64,000 nt of DNA from PALSA-911 sp963839645 (GTDB lineage Bacteria > Pseudomonadota > Alphaproteobacteria > Acetobacterales > Acetobacteraceae), in NCBI GenBank assembly GCA_963839645.1, contig CAWIVZ010000001.1, forward strand, positions 248,001 to 312,000. Direction: 5' to 3'. The notes under the pieces are model-generated. The model did not search any database, was not told the origin of the DNA, and worked only from the letters and a program-made list of their open reading frames with translations. Position numbers and translations under genes: made by a program. Shown here in pieces: positions 18,093 to 27,613 of the stretch (position 1 is the first letter of the stretch; each line of letters opens with the position of its first letter).

Positions 18093-19603
18093 CCAAGGCC
18101 CCCACCCAAAAGGCCCGGGCAGGCAAGGTTCCAGAGAGCAAGGCCGCAACGGGCAAGCCGGCCAAGGCGCCAGCCGCCAGGACCGAGGCGCCCGGCCCCT
18201 TCCTGACCATCGCCGAGGCCGGCCGGCTGCTGGCGCGCGGGAAGATCTCGCCGGTGGAGCTGGTGCGCGCGCTGCTGTCTCGCATCGAGGCGCTGAACCC
18301 GGCGCTGCATGCCTTCCTGACCGTCACCGAGGCCGAGGCGCTGGCCGGCGCGCGCGCCGCCGAGCGGGCCCTCAAGGCGGGCAAGGCCGGTCCGCTGACC
18401 GGCATTCCGCTGGCCTACAAGGACATTTTCGAGACCGCCGGCATCCGCACCACCGCACATTCGCGGGTGCTCGCCGACAACATCCCGGCGACGACGGCGG
18501 AGGCCATCCGCCGGCTGACCGCCGCTGGCGCGCCGATGCTGGGCAAGCTGGCGACGCATGAATTCGCCATCGGCGGGCCGTCCTTCGACCTGCCCTGGCC
18601 GCCGGCCTGCAATCCCTGGGACATCGGGCGCTTCACCGGCGGGTCCAGTTCCGGCTCCGGCGCGGCGGTGGCCGCCGGGCTGTGTCTGGGCGCGCTCGGC
18701 TCGGACACCGGCGGGTCCATCCGGCTGCCGGCGGCGTATTGCGGCATCGCCGGGCTGAAGCCGACGCCGGGACTGGTTTCCCGCCGCGGCGTCATTCCGC
18801 TGGCGCCCAGCCTGGACACCGCCGGCCCGATGGCGTGGACGGCGGAGGATTGCGCCATTCTGCTCGATGCCATCGCCGGGCATGACCCGGCCGATCCGGC
18901 CTCGGTGGCGGGTCCGACGATCAGCTATGCGCGCGCCATCGCCGCGCCGGTGAAGGGGATGCGCGTTGGCGTGCTGCGCGGCTTCTTCGAGCGCGACGTG
19001 CCGGCGAGCCCGGAAATGGCGAAGATGATGGCGGGCGCCATCGCGGTGCTGAAGGACCTCGGCTGCAAGGTCGAGGACGCCGTTCTGCCGACGGTGCACG
19101 AATACAACGCCGTCGGCCGGATGATCATCACGGCCGAAGCCTATGCCGAGCATGAAGCGAACCTGAAGACCCGGCTGGACGAGTATTCCCGGGTGTTCCG
19201 CGTTCGCGTGCTGGCCGGCGGATTGCTGCGCGCGGCCGATTACCTGGCCGCGCAGCGCCGCCGCAGCGAGTTGATCGCCCGCACGGCGGAGGCCTTCGCC
19301 AAATTCGACGTGCTGATCACCCCCGCCACCGCCGGCGCCGCGCCGATGCTGGGCGACCAGCGGCCGGACGAGGGTTTCATGCAGCCGTTCATCACCACCG
19401 TGGCGAACGTCGCGGCCGTGCCATCGATGGTGGTGTGCGGCGGCTACACCCAGCAGCGCAAGGGCGGCGACGGCAAGCATGGCGGCGGCCTGCCGCTGGG
19501 GCTGGAGATCATGGGCCCGGCCTGGGGCGATGCGGCCGTGCTGCGGCTCGGCCATCATTTCGAGCGGGCGTCCGGCACGCGCGACGTGCGGCCGTCGCTG
19601 TAG
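18089..19603 (+). CDS. Amidase signature enzyme (AtzE/GatA-like)
   Basis: The 504-residue amidase-signature hydrolase has the full Ser-cisSer-Lys triad: Lys in IPLAYKDIF, cis-Ser in FTGGSSSGSGAAVAAG and nucleophile Ser in GSDTGGSIRLPAA. A 35-residue Lys/Ala/Pro-rich N-terminal extension is unlike AtzE and looks disordered. With the AtzG-like partner it should hydrolyse a small amide or urea derivative; a GatA role is unlikely without GatB. It sits downstream of the ugp transporter, 400 bases away, without evidence of cotranscription. Confidence 0.85.
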   Translation: MTKAPTQKARAGKVPESKAATGKPAKAPAARTEAPGPFLTIAEAGRLLARGKISPVELVRALLSRIEALNPALHAFLTVTEAEALAGARAAERALKAGKAGPLTGIPLAYKDIFETAGIRTTAHSRVLADNIPATTAEAIRRLTAAGAPMLGKLATHEFAIGGPSFDLPWPPACNPWDIGRFTGGSSSGSGAAVAAGLCLGALGSDTGGSIRLPAAYCGIAGLKPTPGLVSRRGVIPLAPSLDTAGPMAWTAEDCAILLDAIAGHDPADPASVAGPTISYARAIAAPVKGMRVGVLRGFFERDVPASPEMAKMMAGAIAVLKDLGCKVEDAVLPTVHEYNAVGRMIITAEAYAEHEANLKTRLDEYSRVFRVRVLAGGLLRAADYLAAQRRRSELIARTAEAFAKFDVLITPATAGAAPMLGDQRPDEGFMQPFITTVANVAAVPSMVVCGGYTQQRKGGDGKHGGGLPLGLEIMGPAWGDAAVLRLGHHFERASGTRDVRPSL

Positions 19604-19612
19604 GCAAGGCGG

Positions 19613-19627
19613 TTAACCCCGCGTTAA
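19613..19627 (+). promoter_or_regulatory. CtrA-type binding site upstream of the acyl carrier protein gene
   Basis: A perfect TTAA, seven bases, TTAA (TTAACCCCGCGTTAA) lies 54 bases before the ACP start, and an additional half site GGTTAAC occurs at about 19655. This matches the CtrA full-site consensus of alphaproteobacteria. The DNA here is otherwise very GC-rich, so the match is notable. Function is inferred. Confidence 0.5.
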
Positions 19628-19680
19628 CCCGGCGCGCCGTCAAATCCTTCCCAGCGGTTAACGCCTGGAAAGGAGCCGAC

Positions 19681-19938
19681 ATGCAGGGTCTCGACGATCG
19701 CGCCATTCTGGCGGACATCACGCCGGTGTTCCAGGACGTGCTGCAGGACGACGATCTGGTGCTGCATCCCTCGACCGCGCGCGGCGACATCGAGCCGTGG
19801 GATTCGATGAACCACCTGAACCTGCTGATGGCGCTGGAGCTGCGCTATGGCATCAAGTTCAGCCTGAGCGAGATCGAGGCCATCGCGACCCTGGGCGACA
19901 TATTGGACCTGATCCGGCGCAAGACGGCCACGGCCTGA
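19681..19938 (+). CDS. Acyl carrier protein
   Basis: The 85-residue acidic helical protein carries the phosphopantetheine site in EPWDSMNHLNLLMALE, with DSM where FabF-type carriers have DSL. It ends with the usual LGDILDLI helix. An AAAGGAG site precedes the ATG. It is not next to fatty-acid synthesis genes, so it is likely a specialised carrier rather than the housekeeping AcpP. The upstream CtrA box suggests cell-cycle or motility-linked control. Confidence 0.85.
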   Translation: MQGLDDRAILADITPVFQDVLQDDDLVLHPSTARGDIEPWDSMNHLNLLMALELRYGIKFSLSEIEAIATLGDILDLIRRKTATA

Positions 19939-19944
19939 TCCGGC

Positions 19945-21183
19945 CTACGCCTCCTTAACCTCCGCCCTGTGCCGGGTTTCCGGCATGGCCAGCGCGACCA
20001 GCGCGACCGCGGCCATGCCGGCGGCCGCCAGCACCCAGAACGCCGCCGTGCGGCCGAAGCCGTCCGTGACCCAGCCAGCGAGCGAGGTGCTGACGGCGCC
20101 GCCCAGCCCCGCCGCCAGGCCGAACAGGCTCAGGCAAAGGGTGTAGTTGCCGGTGACGCGGGTCAGGTCGGCGGCGACCAGCGGCATCATCACCCCGAAG
20201 ATGCCGCCGCCGACGCCTTCCAGCACCTGCACCGGCACCAGGGCGTAGGGGTTCTTCACCAACGCGAACAGCACGCCGCGCAGCGGAACCGTGATGAAGC
20301 CGAACAGCAGCACCGCCCGGCGGCCGTACAATTCGGCGAAACGGCCGATGCCCGGCGACAGCCACGCCACCATGATTTGCGGCACCAGCAGGAACGCCGC
20401 GATCACAATGCCGGAACGAGACCCCAGCCGCGCGGTGACCTCGACGGCGGCCAGTTGCATCACGGCGATGCTGGAGACCTGGAACAGCGCCACGCACAGC
20501 GCGAACACCAGCAGCCGCCGGTCCCGCAGCAACGCCAGCGGCGCCAGCAGGCCGGAGCGTTCTTCTTCGGCCACGGCCACAGCGGGGGCGAGGTCCACCC
20601 GGTCCGGCCCGACCTTGAACAGGGCCCACAGCGCCGGCGCGATCATCAGGGCCGCCACCAGGAACACCAGATGCTGGGACCCGGTATAGACGCAGGCCCC
20701 CATCACCACGGCGCCGAAGCCGGCCCCGATCGAGCCGTAGCGGGAGTTCCGGCCCAGCCGCTCGCCGAAGCGCTCACGGCCGGTCACCGCCAGGCTGATG
20801 GCGGCGATCGCCGGCGTCAGCAGACTGCCGGCCATGGCCTGCAGCACCATCGCCACCAGGATCGGCAGGTTCCGCGGCAGCCAGGCGAACAGCAGCGGCG
20901 TGACGCAGCTCGCCAGGATGGCGACGGCGAGGATCCGCCGCCGGCGGCTTCCCAGCGCATCCACGATCATCCCGGCCGGCACCTGGCACAGCATGGAAAC
21001 CACCGTGCCCACGGTCAGCACCATGCCGATATGCGTCTGTGTCCAGGCATGGCTGGCCAGATAGACCGGGATGAACGCGCCGTAGGCCGAGCCGGACCCC
21101 GCCAGCAGCAGGTTCAGCATGTCGAGCCCGCGGTCCGGCTCCAGCCGGCTGGCCTGATTGCCGGTGCCCAGGCCTGGCACCAT
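19945..21183 (-). CDS. MFS transporter
   Basis: The 412-residue protein has twelve hydrophobic spans and the MFS loop motif GMIVDALGSRRRR between helices 2 and 3. A second-half counterpart is GIGRFAELYGRRAVLLFG. The start ATG overlaps the stop of the upstream PRC-barrel gene (TGATG). Substrate unknown. The nearest broad resemblance is to drug/metabolite exporters of the MFS_1 type. Confidence 0.85.
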   Translation of the reverse strand: MVPGLGTGNQASRLEPDRGLDMLNLLLAGSGSAYGAFIPVYLASHAWTQTHIGMVLTVGTVVSMLCQVPAGMIVDALGSRRRRILAVAILASCVTPLLFAWLPRNLPILVAMVLQAMAGSLLTPAIAAISLAVTGRERFGERLGRNSRYGSIGAGFGAVVMGACVYTGSQHLVFLVAALMIAPALWALFKVGPDRVDLAPAVAVAEEERSGLLAPLALLRDRRLLVFALCVALFQVSSIAVMQLAAVEVTARLGSRSGIVIAAFLLVPQIMVAWLSPGIGRFAELYGRRAVLLFGFITVPLRGVLFALVKNPYALVPVQVLEGVGGGIFGVMMPLVAADLTRVTGNYTLCLSLFGLAAGLGGAVSTSLAGWVTDGFGRTAAFWVLAAAGMAAVALVALAMPETRHRAEVKEA

Positions 21184-21608
21184 CAGGGCTTCGCCTTCCG
21201 CCGCCCGGCAACGATATCGGTCCCGTCCGTGCCGCGGTATTCCGGCGCGGCCGCCGTTTCGTCCTGGGTCAGGTCTTCGATGATGCGGACATCGCCGGCC
21301 TTGTTGCTGAAGCGCAGCAGGCTCCAGGCGACCGCGACGCGCCGCGTGCCGACCCCCATGAAGCCGCCGACATCGATGACCGCGGCCTTCGGCTGGCCGT
21401 TCGGGGTCACCAGCACATCCACGAGCAGGCCGATCTCGTCGCCGCCGGCATCGAACACGCGCTGGCCGAGCACGTTGACGACGCTGCCGGGCGGCAGGGT
21501 CTCCAGCTGCAGGGCCGGAGCGGCGTCGTCGGCCCGGGCCGGCGGGCTCCATCCGCCGGGCAGCGCCAATGCGAGCAGCAACATCAGAACCGGGCGTGGC
21601 ATACCCAT
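21183..21608 (-). CDS. PRC-barrel domain protein, exported
   Basis: The 141-residue precursor starts MGMPRPVLMLLLALALPGG, with a signal peptide cleaved near PARA. One PRC-barrel domain follows (VVNVLGQRVFDAGGDEIGLLVDVLVTPNGQPKAAVIDVGGF). It ends in a basic tail. A longer start at MAARTTKQRG would bury the signal peptide, so the start after GAGG was preferred. PRC barrels in the alphaproteobacterial periplasm are of unknown role. It is cotranscribed with the MFS gene. Confidence 0.75.
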   Translation of the reverse strand: MGMPRPVLMLLLALALPGGWSPPARADDAAPALQLETLPPGSVVNVLGQRVFDAGGDEIGLLVDVLVTPNGQPKAAVIDVGGFMGVGTRRVAVAWSLLRFSNKAGDVRIIEDLTQDETAAAPEYRGTDGTDIVAGRRKAKP

Positions 21609-21770
21609 CGCGAGACCTCGCTGCTTCGTTGTTCGAGCAGCCATAGGACAGACCACCGGGCCAGTCCAAGCGAAACCGGATGGCTCACACCCCGCCTTGC
21701 GCAGCCTGGCGGGATGGTGCGAAAACCTACCCATCGGTAGGCGCAAGGCCAGACCCTTGGGGACGGAACC

Positions 21771-22883
21771 ATGAACCTCGACTTCTCAGAAGACCAGAAG
21801 CAGCTCAAGGAGCAGGCCCGCCGGTTCTTCGCCGACCGGAGCCCCCCCGCCGCCGTGCGCGCCGTGCTGGAAGGCCAGGCCCGCTTCGATGCCGCCGTCT
21901 GGCGCGGCATGGCGGAGCTCGGCTGGCTGGGCACCGCCATTCCCGAGGAATATGGCGGCCTCGGCATCGGCCATCTGGAGCAATGCGTGATCGCCGAGGA
22001 GCTCGGCCGCTCGCTGGCCGCGGTGCCGGTGTCCTCGTCGATCTACCTTGCCGCGGAACTGCTGATGGCCGCGGGCAGCGACGCGCAGAAGCGCCAATAT
22101 CTGCCGAAGCTGGCATCCGGCGAAAAAATCGGCACCTTCGCCTATGCCGAGCGCGCCGGCGCCGTCACGCCCCGCGCGATCGAGACCCGGGTCAGCTCCG
22201 GCCGTCTCTCCGGCACCAAGACCCCGGTGCCCGATGGTGGCATCGCCGATTTCGCCGTCGTCGCCGCCCGCGAGGGCGACGGGCTGAGCCTGCATCTCGT
22301 CGATCTCGCCGGGCCGGGCGTCACGCGGGAAACAATCGCCACCATCGACCCCACGCGGGACCACGCCGCGATCCGTTTCGACGCCGCCCCCGCCGAGCCA
22401 CTCGGCGCGGCGCGGGAGGGTGCGCGCATCATCGAGGACGTGCTGAACCGCGCCGCCGTGCTGATTGCCTTCGAACAGCTCGGCGGCGCCGACCGGGCGC
22501 TGGAGATGGCGCGCGACTATGCGCTGGAGCGCTTCGCCTTCGGGCGCCAGATCGGCTCGTTCCAGGCGATCAAGCACATGCTGGCCGACATGTATGTCGC
22601 CGGCGCCCTCGCCCGCTCCAACGCCTACTGGGCCGCCTGGGCGCTGTCGACCAACGATGCCGAACTGGCCGAGGCCGCCGCCACCGCCCGGGTGAGCGCC
22701 ACCCAGGCCTTCCAGCTCTGCGCCAAGAACAACATCCAGGTGCATGGCGGCATGGGGTTCACCTGGCAGTTCGACTGCCATCTATACTACCGGCGCTCCA
22801 ATCTGCTGGCGCTGTCGCTCGGCGGTCCGTCGACCTGGGAAGACCGGCTGGTGGACAGCCTGATGAAGAAAAACGCGGCCTGA
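21771..22883 (+). CDS. Acyl-CoA dehydrogenase, small-subunit type (catalytic Glu motif absent)
   Basis: The 370-residue protein has the acyl-CoA dehydrogenase fold: MNLDFSEDQKQLKEQARRFF, GIGHLEQCVIAEELG, FGRQIGSFQAIKHMLADM, and IQVHGGMGFTWQFDCHLYYRR. The usual EGT/EGG catalytic segment after the last helix is replaced by LALSLGGPSTWED. Such subunits form heterotetramers in which only the partner carries the base, as known for the PimC/PimD and ChsE families. The neighbour 15 bases downstream supplies that motif. Likely substrate: a long, branched or dicarboxylic acyl-CoA. Confidence 0.85.
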   Translation: MNLDFSEDQKQLKEQARRFFADRSPPAAVRAVLEGQARFDAAVWRGMAELGWLGTAIPEEYGGLGIGHLEQCVIAEELGRSLAAVPVSSSIYLAAELLMAAGSDAQKRQYLPKLASGEKIGTFAYAERAGAVTPRAIETRVSSGRLSGTKTPVPDGGIADFAVVAAREGDGLSLHLVDLAGPGVTRETIATIDPTRDHAAIRFDAAPAEPLGAAREGARIIEDVLNRAAVLIAFEQLGGADRALEMARDYALERFAFGRQIGSFQAIKHMLADMYVAGALARSNAYWAAWALSTNDAELAEAAATARVSATQAFQLCAKNNIQVHGGMGFTWQFDCHLYYRRSNLLALSLGGPSTWEDRLVDSLMKKNAA

Positions 22884-22898
22884 ACGGGGACACGAGCC

Positions 22899-24143
22899 AT
22901 GAACTTCGATGACAGCGCCGAGGAAGCCGCGTTCCGCCAGGAAGTGCGGAGCTGGCTGGACGCCAACGCCCCCAAACATCTGCGCCAGGAATTGGACGAA
23001 GCCCCCTTCGGCCGCCTGCAGCTGAAATCCGTCGACGCCACCGCGGCGTCGCGCGCCTGGCAGAAGCAGAAATACGACGCCAGATGGGCCTGCCTGCACT
23101 GGCCGGTGGAGTATGGCGGCCGCGGCTCCACGCCGATCGAGCGGGTGATCTGGCAGCAGGAGGAAGGCGTCTACGGCAAGCTCTCCGCGCTGTTCGGCAT
23201 CGGCCACGGCATGTGCGGCCCGACCGTCATGGCCTGGGCCAGCGAGGAGCAGAAGCGCCGGCTGCTGCCCAGGCTCGCCGCCGGGGAGGAGAACTGGTGC
23301 CAGCTGTTCTCCGAGCCATCCGGCGGGTCGGACGTCGCCGGCCTGCGAACCCGCGCGGAACGGGATGGCGACGACTGGGTGGTCAACGGCCAGAAGATCT
23401 GGACCAGCGTCGCCCACCTGGCGGACTGGGGGCTGCTGATCCTGCGCACCGACCCGAACGTGCCCAAGCACGCCGGCCTGACCATGTTCTTCCTGGACAT
23501 GAAGTCGCCGGGCGTCGAGATCCGGCCGATCCGGCAGGCCAACGGCCAGTCCGATTTCAACGAGGTGTTCTTCACCGATGTCCGCATTCCCGACAGCCAG
23601 CGCCTCGGCGCCGTCGGCCAGGGCTGGAAGGTGTCGCTGACCACGCTGATGAACGAGCGCGCCTCGATCGGCGCGCGCGCCGTCACCGGCTTTCCGGAAA
23701 TGTTCGATTTCTGCACCCGCATGGAAATCGACGGGCGGCCGGCGGTGCGGGACCGGGCGGTGCGCTCGAAACTGGCGGCCTGGGCGGCGCGCGCCAGCGG
23801 GCTGAAATACACCTCCTATCGCGCCATTTCGGCACTGTCCAAGGGCGAGCTGCCCGGGCCGGAGAACTCCATCGGCAAGCTGGTGTCCGGCTCCATGCTG
23901 CAGGAAATCGCCATGGCGGCGCTGGATCTGCAGGGCGAGGCGGGCATCCTCGCCGATCCCGCGCTGGCCGAGGCGGCGGCGCGGTTCCAGGCGATCCTGC
24001 TGCGCTCCCCGGCGGTGCGGATCGAGGGCGGGACGGACGAGATCCTGCGCAACATCATCGCCGAACGTGTGCTGGGGCTGCCGGCGGATATACGGGCGGA
24101 CAAGGGGATGGCGTTCAATCAAATACCGACGAAGGTAGGCTAA
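22899..24143 (+). CDS. Acyl-CoA dehydrogenase, large-subunit type
   Basis: The 414-residue FAD enzyme has WPVEYGGRG, LFSEPSGGSDVAGLRTRA, VNGQKIWTS and VRIEGGTDEILRNIIAERVLG, where the Glu of IEGG is the probable catalytic base. It lies 15 bases after the small subunit gene. Together they resemble pimeloyl-CoA dehydrogenase subunits PimC/PimD, but that substrate is not provable here. Confidence 0.88.
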   Translation: MNFDDSAEEAAFRQEVRSWLDANAPKHLRQELDEAPFGRLQLKSVDATAASRAWQKQKYDARWACLHWPVEYGGRGSTPIERVIWQQEEGVYGKLSALFGIGHGMCGPTVMAWASEEQKRRLLPRLAAGEENWCQLFSEPSGGSDVAGLRTRAERDGDDWVVNGQKIWTSVAHLADWGLLILRTDPNVPKHAGLTMFFLDMKSPGVEIRPIRQANGQSDFNEVFFTDVRIPDSQRLGAVGQGWKVSLTTLMNERASIGARAVTGFPEMFDFCTRMEIDGRPAVRDRAVRSKLAAWAARASGLKYTSYRAISALSKGELPGPENSIGKLVSGSMLQEIAMAALDLQGEAGILADPALAEAAARFQAILLRSPAVRIEGGTDEILRNIIAERVLGLPADIRADKGMAFNQIPTKVG

Positions 24144-24197
24144 GGCCAGGGCCCTGCCCTGGACCCGCTGGGCGCGGCGCGCCCAGACCCGCATCCG

Positions 24198-24563
24198 TTA
24201 GAGCAGTATCAGCCTGGCCGGGCGGTCTGGCATGGCGACGACGATGGCGTGCTGGCGGAAGCGGCGGGCCAGTACCGCGGCACGGCGTGGGGTCACCTCG
24301 GCCAGCAGCATCTCCTCGCGCCAACCGCGCAGCACCCCCTCGCCTTCCCGAATTTCCGCGCATCCGGCCAGGCGGGCGCGCAAACTCGCCTGCATTCGCC
24401 GGTTCCAGGCGAGCGGCATCCGCCTTGAGCGCGGGTTCCAGGCGGTCAGGAAAACCGCCGGCCTCGCCAGCCCCTTCACACGCCGGCCGATGCGCACCTC
24501 CAGGCCGCACGCGCGATAGGACGTCGCCCGATAGGCAGCCAGCAGCCTGGGGGGCAGCTTCAC
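24198..24563 (-). CDS. DUF3293 domain protein
   Basis: About 121 residues; visible family marks are LAAYRATSYRA, VFLTAWNPRSR (DUF3293 hallmark TAWNP), and LARRFRQHAIVVA near the C-terminus. A GTG at 24563, just after the rodA stop, is the preferred start; an ATG at 24602 would overlap rodA. The function of the family is unknown. It is the last gene of the cell-shape operon by position. Confidence 0.65.
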   Translation of the reverse strand: MKLPPRLLAAYRATSYRACGLEVRIGRRVKGLARPAVFLTAWNPRSRRMPLAWNRRMQASLRARLAGCAEIREGEGVLRGWREEMLLAEVTPRRAAVLARRFRQHAIVVAMPDRPARLILL

Positions 24564-24567
24564 GGGG

Positions 24568-25713
24568 CTACAGATCGTCGTTCTTGTTGCCGAACTCGAC
24601 ATCGCGGTGGACGTGCACGGACATCAGGATGCCGAAGCCGGCCATCACCGTCAGCATCGCCGAGCCGCCATGCGACACCAGCGGCAACGGCACGCCGCCG
24701 ACCGGGATGGCGCCCATCACCATGGCGATGTTGACGAACACGTACATGAAGAAGTTGAACGAGATGCCGAGCGCCACCAGACGCCCGAACTGGTGCCGGC
24801 AGTGCAGCCCGATCGCCATGCCGCCCAGCACGATCAGCATCAGCAGGCCCATGATGACCAGGCCGCCGATCAGGCCGAACTCCTCGCCGATCATGGTGAA
24901 GATGAAGTCGGTCTGCTTCTCCGGCAGGAAGTTCAGATGGCCCTGGGTACCCTGCAGGAAGCCCTTGCCCCACATCCCGCCGGAGCCCAGCGCGATCTTC
25001 GACTGGATGATGTTGTAGCCCGCGCCCAGCGGATCGCCCTCGGGGTTCAGGAAGGTGTCGATGCGCGCGCGCTGGTAGTCGTGCAGATGGGCGAAGGCGA
25101 AATGGGCCGCAAGCGGCAGCGGCAGCAGGATCAGCAGGAACTTCCACAGCGCTACCCCGGCGGCGAAGAACACCGAGCCGCCGACCAGCAGGGTGATGAC
25201 CGCGGTGCCCAGATTGGGCTCCTTCAGGATCAGCCCGACCGGGACCAGCACGGCGATCACCGGCGGGATCAGGAACAGCGGATTGCCGATCCGCTCCCAC
25301 GAAGCGCGGTGGAACCAGGCCGCCAGCGCCAGCACCAGGGCGATCTTCATCAATTCGCTCGGCTGCAGCTGCAATCCGCCGAATTCGATCCAGCGCTGCG
25401 CGCCCTTGCCGACATGGCCCATCTGCATCACCAGCACCAGCAGGGCGACCCCACCGGCGTAGCAGGGCCAGGCAAGCCGCGCGATGAAGCGGATGTCCAC
25501 CATCGCGATGCCGATCATCAGCACCAGGCCGAAGGCGAAGCGCAGGGCGTGCTTGGTGGCATAGGGCTCGGGCGCGCCGCCGGCGGCGCTGTACAGCGCG
25601 ACATACCCGACCCCGGCCAGCGCGCAGAGCAGCAGCACATAGCCCCAGCTGATCCGCCAGAGCTTGCCCGTCAGGTCGAACGACGCCTCGCGGATCAGCC
25701 GGCGCTGCATCAT
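24568..25713 (-). CDS. rodA: Peptidoglycan glycosyltransferase RodA
   Basis: The 381-residue SEDS protein has about ten membrane spans. Family marks are GKGAQRWIEFGGLQLQPSELMKIALVL, the catalytic-loop Asp region LHDYQRARIDTFLNPEGDP, FIFTMIGEEFGLIGG and PLVSHGGSAMLTVMAG. RodA polymerises lipid II in the elongasome with PBP2. Its start overlaps the stop of the mrdA gene upstream. The frame is intact, in contrast to mrdA, mreC and mreD. Confidence 0.95.
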   Translation of the reverse strand: MMQRRLIREASFDLTGKLWRISWGYVLLLCALAGVGYVALYSAAGGAPEPYATKHALRFAFGLVLMIGIAMVDIRFIARLAWPCYAGGVALLVLVMQMGHVGKGAQRWIEFGGLQLQPSELMKIALVLALAAWFHRASWERIGNPLFLIPPVIAVLVPVGLILKEPNLGTAVITLLVGGSVFFAAGVALWKFLLILLPLPLAAHFAFAHLHDYQRARIDTFLNPEGDPLGAGYNIIQSKIALGSGGMWGKGFLQGTQGHLNFLPEKQTDFIFTMIGEEFGLIGGLVIMGLLMLIVLGGMAIGLHCRHQFGRLVALGISFNFFMYVFVNIAMVMGAIPVGGVPLPLVSHGGSAMLTVMAGFGILMSVHVHRDVEFGNKNDDL

Positions 25714-27584
25714 CCGTTTCTGTCCGCCACGCGCGCGCCCTGGGGCTCGGTCCGGTTGGCCGGGTCGCGCCGCAGGGTTTCGATCATGATGTCGCGGGCA
25801 ACGGGGCCGGCGGTGGCGGCACCGGCATTGCCGTGCTCGACCACCACGGAAACCGCGTAGCGCGGCGCGTCATACGGCGCGAAGCCGACGAACAACGCGT
25901 GCGGGCGGTATTCCCAGGGCAGGTTCTCGCGACTTGAACCCGCCGCGTTCGCGCAGCTCGCGGGAGACGCGGCGGACCTGGGAGGACCCGGTCTTGCCGG
26001 CCATCTGGGCGCGCCCTTCGCCCAGCCGGGCAATCGGGGCGGTGCCGCCCGGCTCGTTGACCACCTGCCACATGCCCTCGCGCACCAGATGCAGGTCGCG
26101 CTCCGGCAGGCCCACGCTGGACCAGTCGTCCGGACTGGAGCCGGGCTGCGTCACGCCGCCGATGGTGCGGGTGAGATGCGGCTGCGATCGCCCGGCCGGT
26201 GGCCAGGCGGGCGGTGTAGGTGGCCAGCTGCAGCGGCGTCAGCTGGATGTAGCCCTGGCCGATGCCGCTGACGATCGTGTCGCCGATGTTCCAGACCTTG
26301 CCCTGCGCATGCTGCCAGTCCCGGGTCGGGATCAGGCCGGTGCGCGCGCCCGGCAGATCGATGGTCGAGTTCGACGCCCATGCCAAGGCGATGGGCCATC
26401 GCGGCGATCGGGTCGATGCCGGTGCGCCGGGCCACTTCGTAGAAGTACACGTCGCAGGTGTTCTTCAGCGCGCCGCGCAGATCGAGCCCGCCATGCCCGT
26501 TCTTGCTCCAGCAGTGAAACCGCGTGTCGCCGAGATCGAGATAGCCGGGACAGTTTATGCGTTCGCCGGGCGTGATCGTGCCGGCCTTCAGCCCGGCCAG
26601 CGCCGTGCACATCTTGAACGTGGAGCCCGGCGCGTAGAGACCCGCCGAGCGCCTTGTTGATCAGCGGGGCGCGGCGGTTGTGCGTCCATTCCGCCCATTG
26701 CGCCTGGGATACGCCGGAATTGAACAGCGACGGATCGAAGGACGGATTGGTGGCCATCGCCATCACTTCGCCGTTGCGGCAATCCAGCACCACGGCCAGG
26801 CGCTCTCCTCGCCCAGGCGGCGGGATACGAACTGCTGCAGCCCGGTATCGAGCGTCAGGCCGACATCGCGGCCGCGGCGTGCCTTCCTGGCGGTCGAGCT
26901 CGCGGATCACCCGGCCGACCGCGTTCACCTCGAGCTGCACCGCGCCGGCGCGGCCGCGCAGCGTCACCTCGTGGAACTTCTCCATCCCCGCCCGCCCGAC
27001 GCGGATGCCCGGCAGCGCCAGCATCGGCTCGTCGGCCACGTCGCTTTCGTTCGGCGGGGCGACATAGCCGACCACGATGGGCGAAGTCGCTCGCCTGAAC
27101 GGATAGACCGCTTGTGGTGCCGACATCGACCAGGATGCCCGGCAGGTCGGGGGCGTTCACCTCGATGCTCGCCATCTCGTCCCAGCTCAGGAATTCGCGC
27201 AGCATGATCGGGATGAAGCGGCGGTGGCGGTGCACGTCGCGTTCGATCCGCGCCTTCTCGTGCTCGGCCAGCGGCACGATGCGGGAGAAATTATCCAGCG
27301 TGCCGCTGACGTCGGCGGTTTGCTCGGCGATCAGCAGGGCGCGCCAGTTGATGCTTGTTGCCGCCGAGCACGGTGCCGAACCGGTCCAGGATGCGCCCGC
27401 GCGGCGGCGCGATCAGCCGGGCGCTGATGCGGTTCTCGTCCGCCAGCGTGGCGTAGCGCGCGCCATCCACGACCTGGACCTGGTACAGCCGCGCGGCGAG
27501 CGCGCCGAGCGCCGCCACCTGGCCGCCCATCACGAACAGCGCGCGCCGGGTAAAGACGCCGGTATGCTTGGTCTCGCGCTTCAT
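25710..27584 (-). pseudogene. mrdA: Penicillin-binding protein 2 (MrdA); multiple frameshifts as read
   Basis: The start MKRETKHTGVFTRRALFVMG leads to a membrane anchor, then NRISARLIAPPRGRILDRFG. The transpeptidase domain appears in pieces: YAPGSTFKMCTALAGL (active-site SxxK), FYEVARRTGIDP, WNIGDTIVSGIGQGYIQLTPLQLA, MAGKTGSSQV (KTG) and LFVGFAPYDAPRYAVSVVVEHG. Frame changes lie near 27355, 27115, 27060, 26880, 26640, 26370, 26190 and 25930. The first is one surplus C (KHQ should read KIN). PBP2 crosslinks side-wall peptidoglycan with RodA, is normally essential in rods, and every motif is conserved. I therefore read the breaks as sequence errors. Confidence 0.85.
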
Positions 27585-27613
27585 CCGACACCGTGCTGCA
27601 TGCTGGACATGCC

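Noticed and set aside
19613..19627. TTAA-N7-TTAA as the 3' end hairpin of the amidase gene
   Set aside because: The arms can pair, but spacing and half-site repetition fit CtrA better; left as a possibility only.
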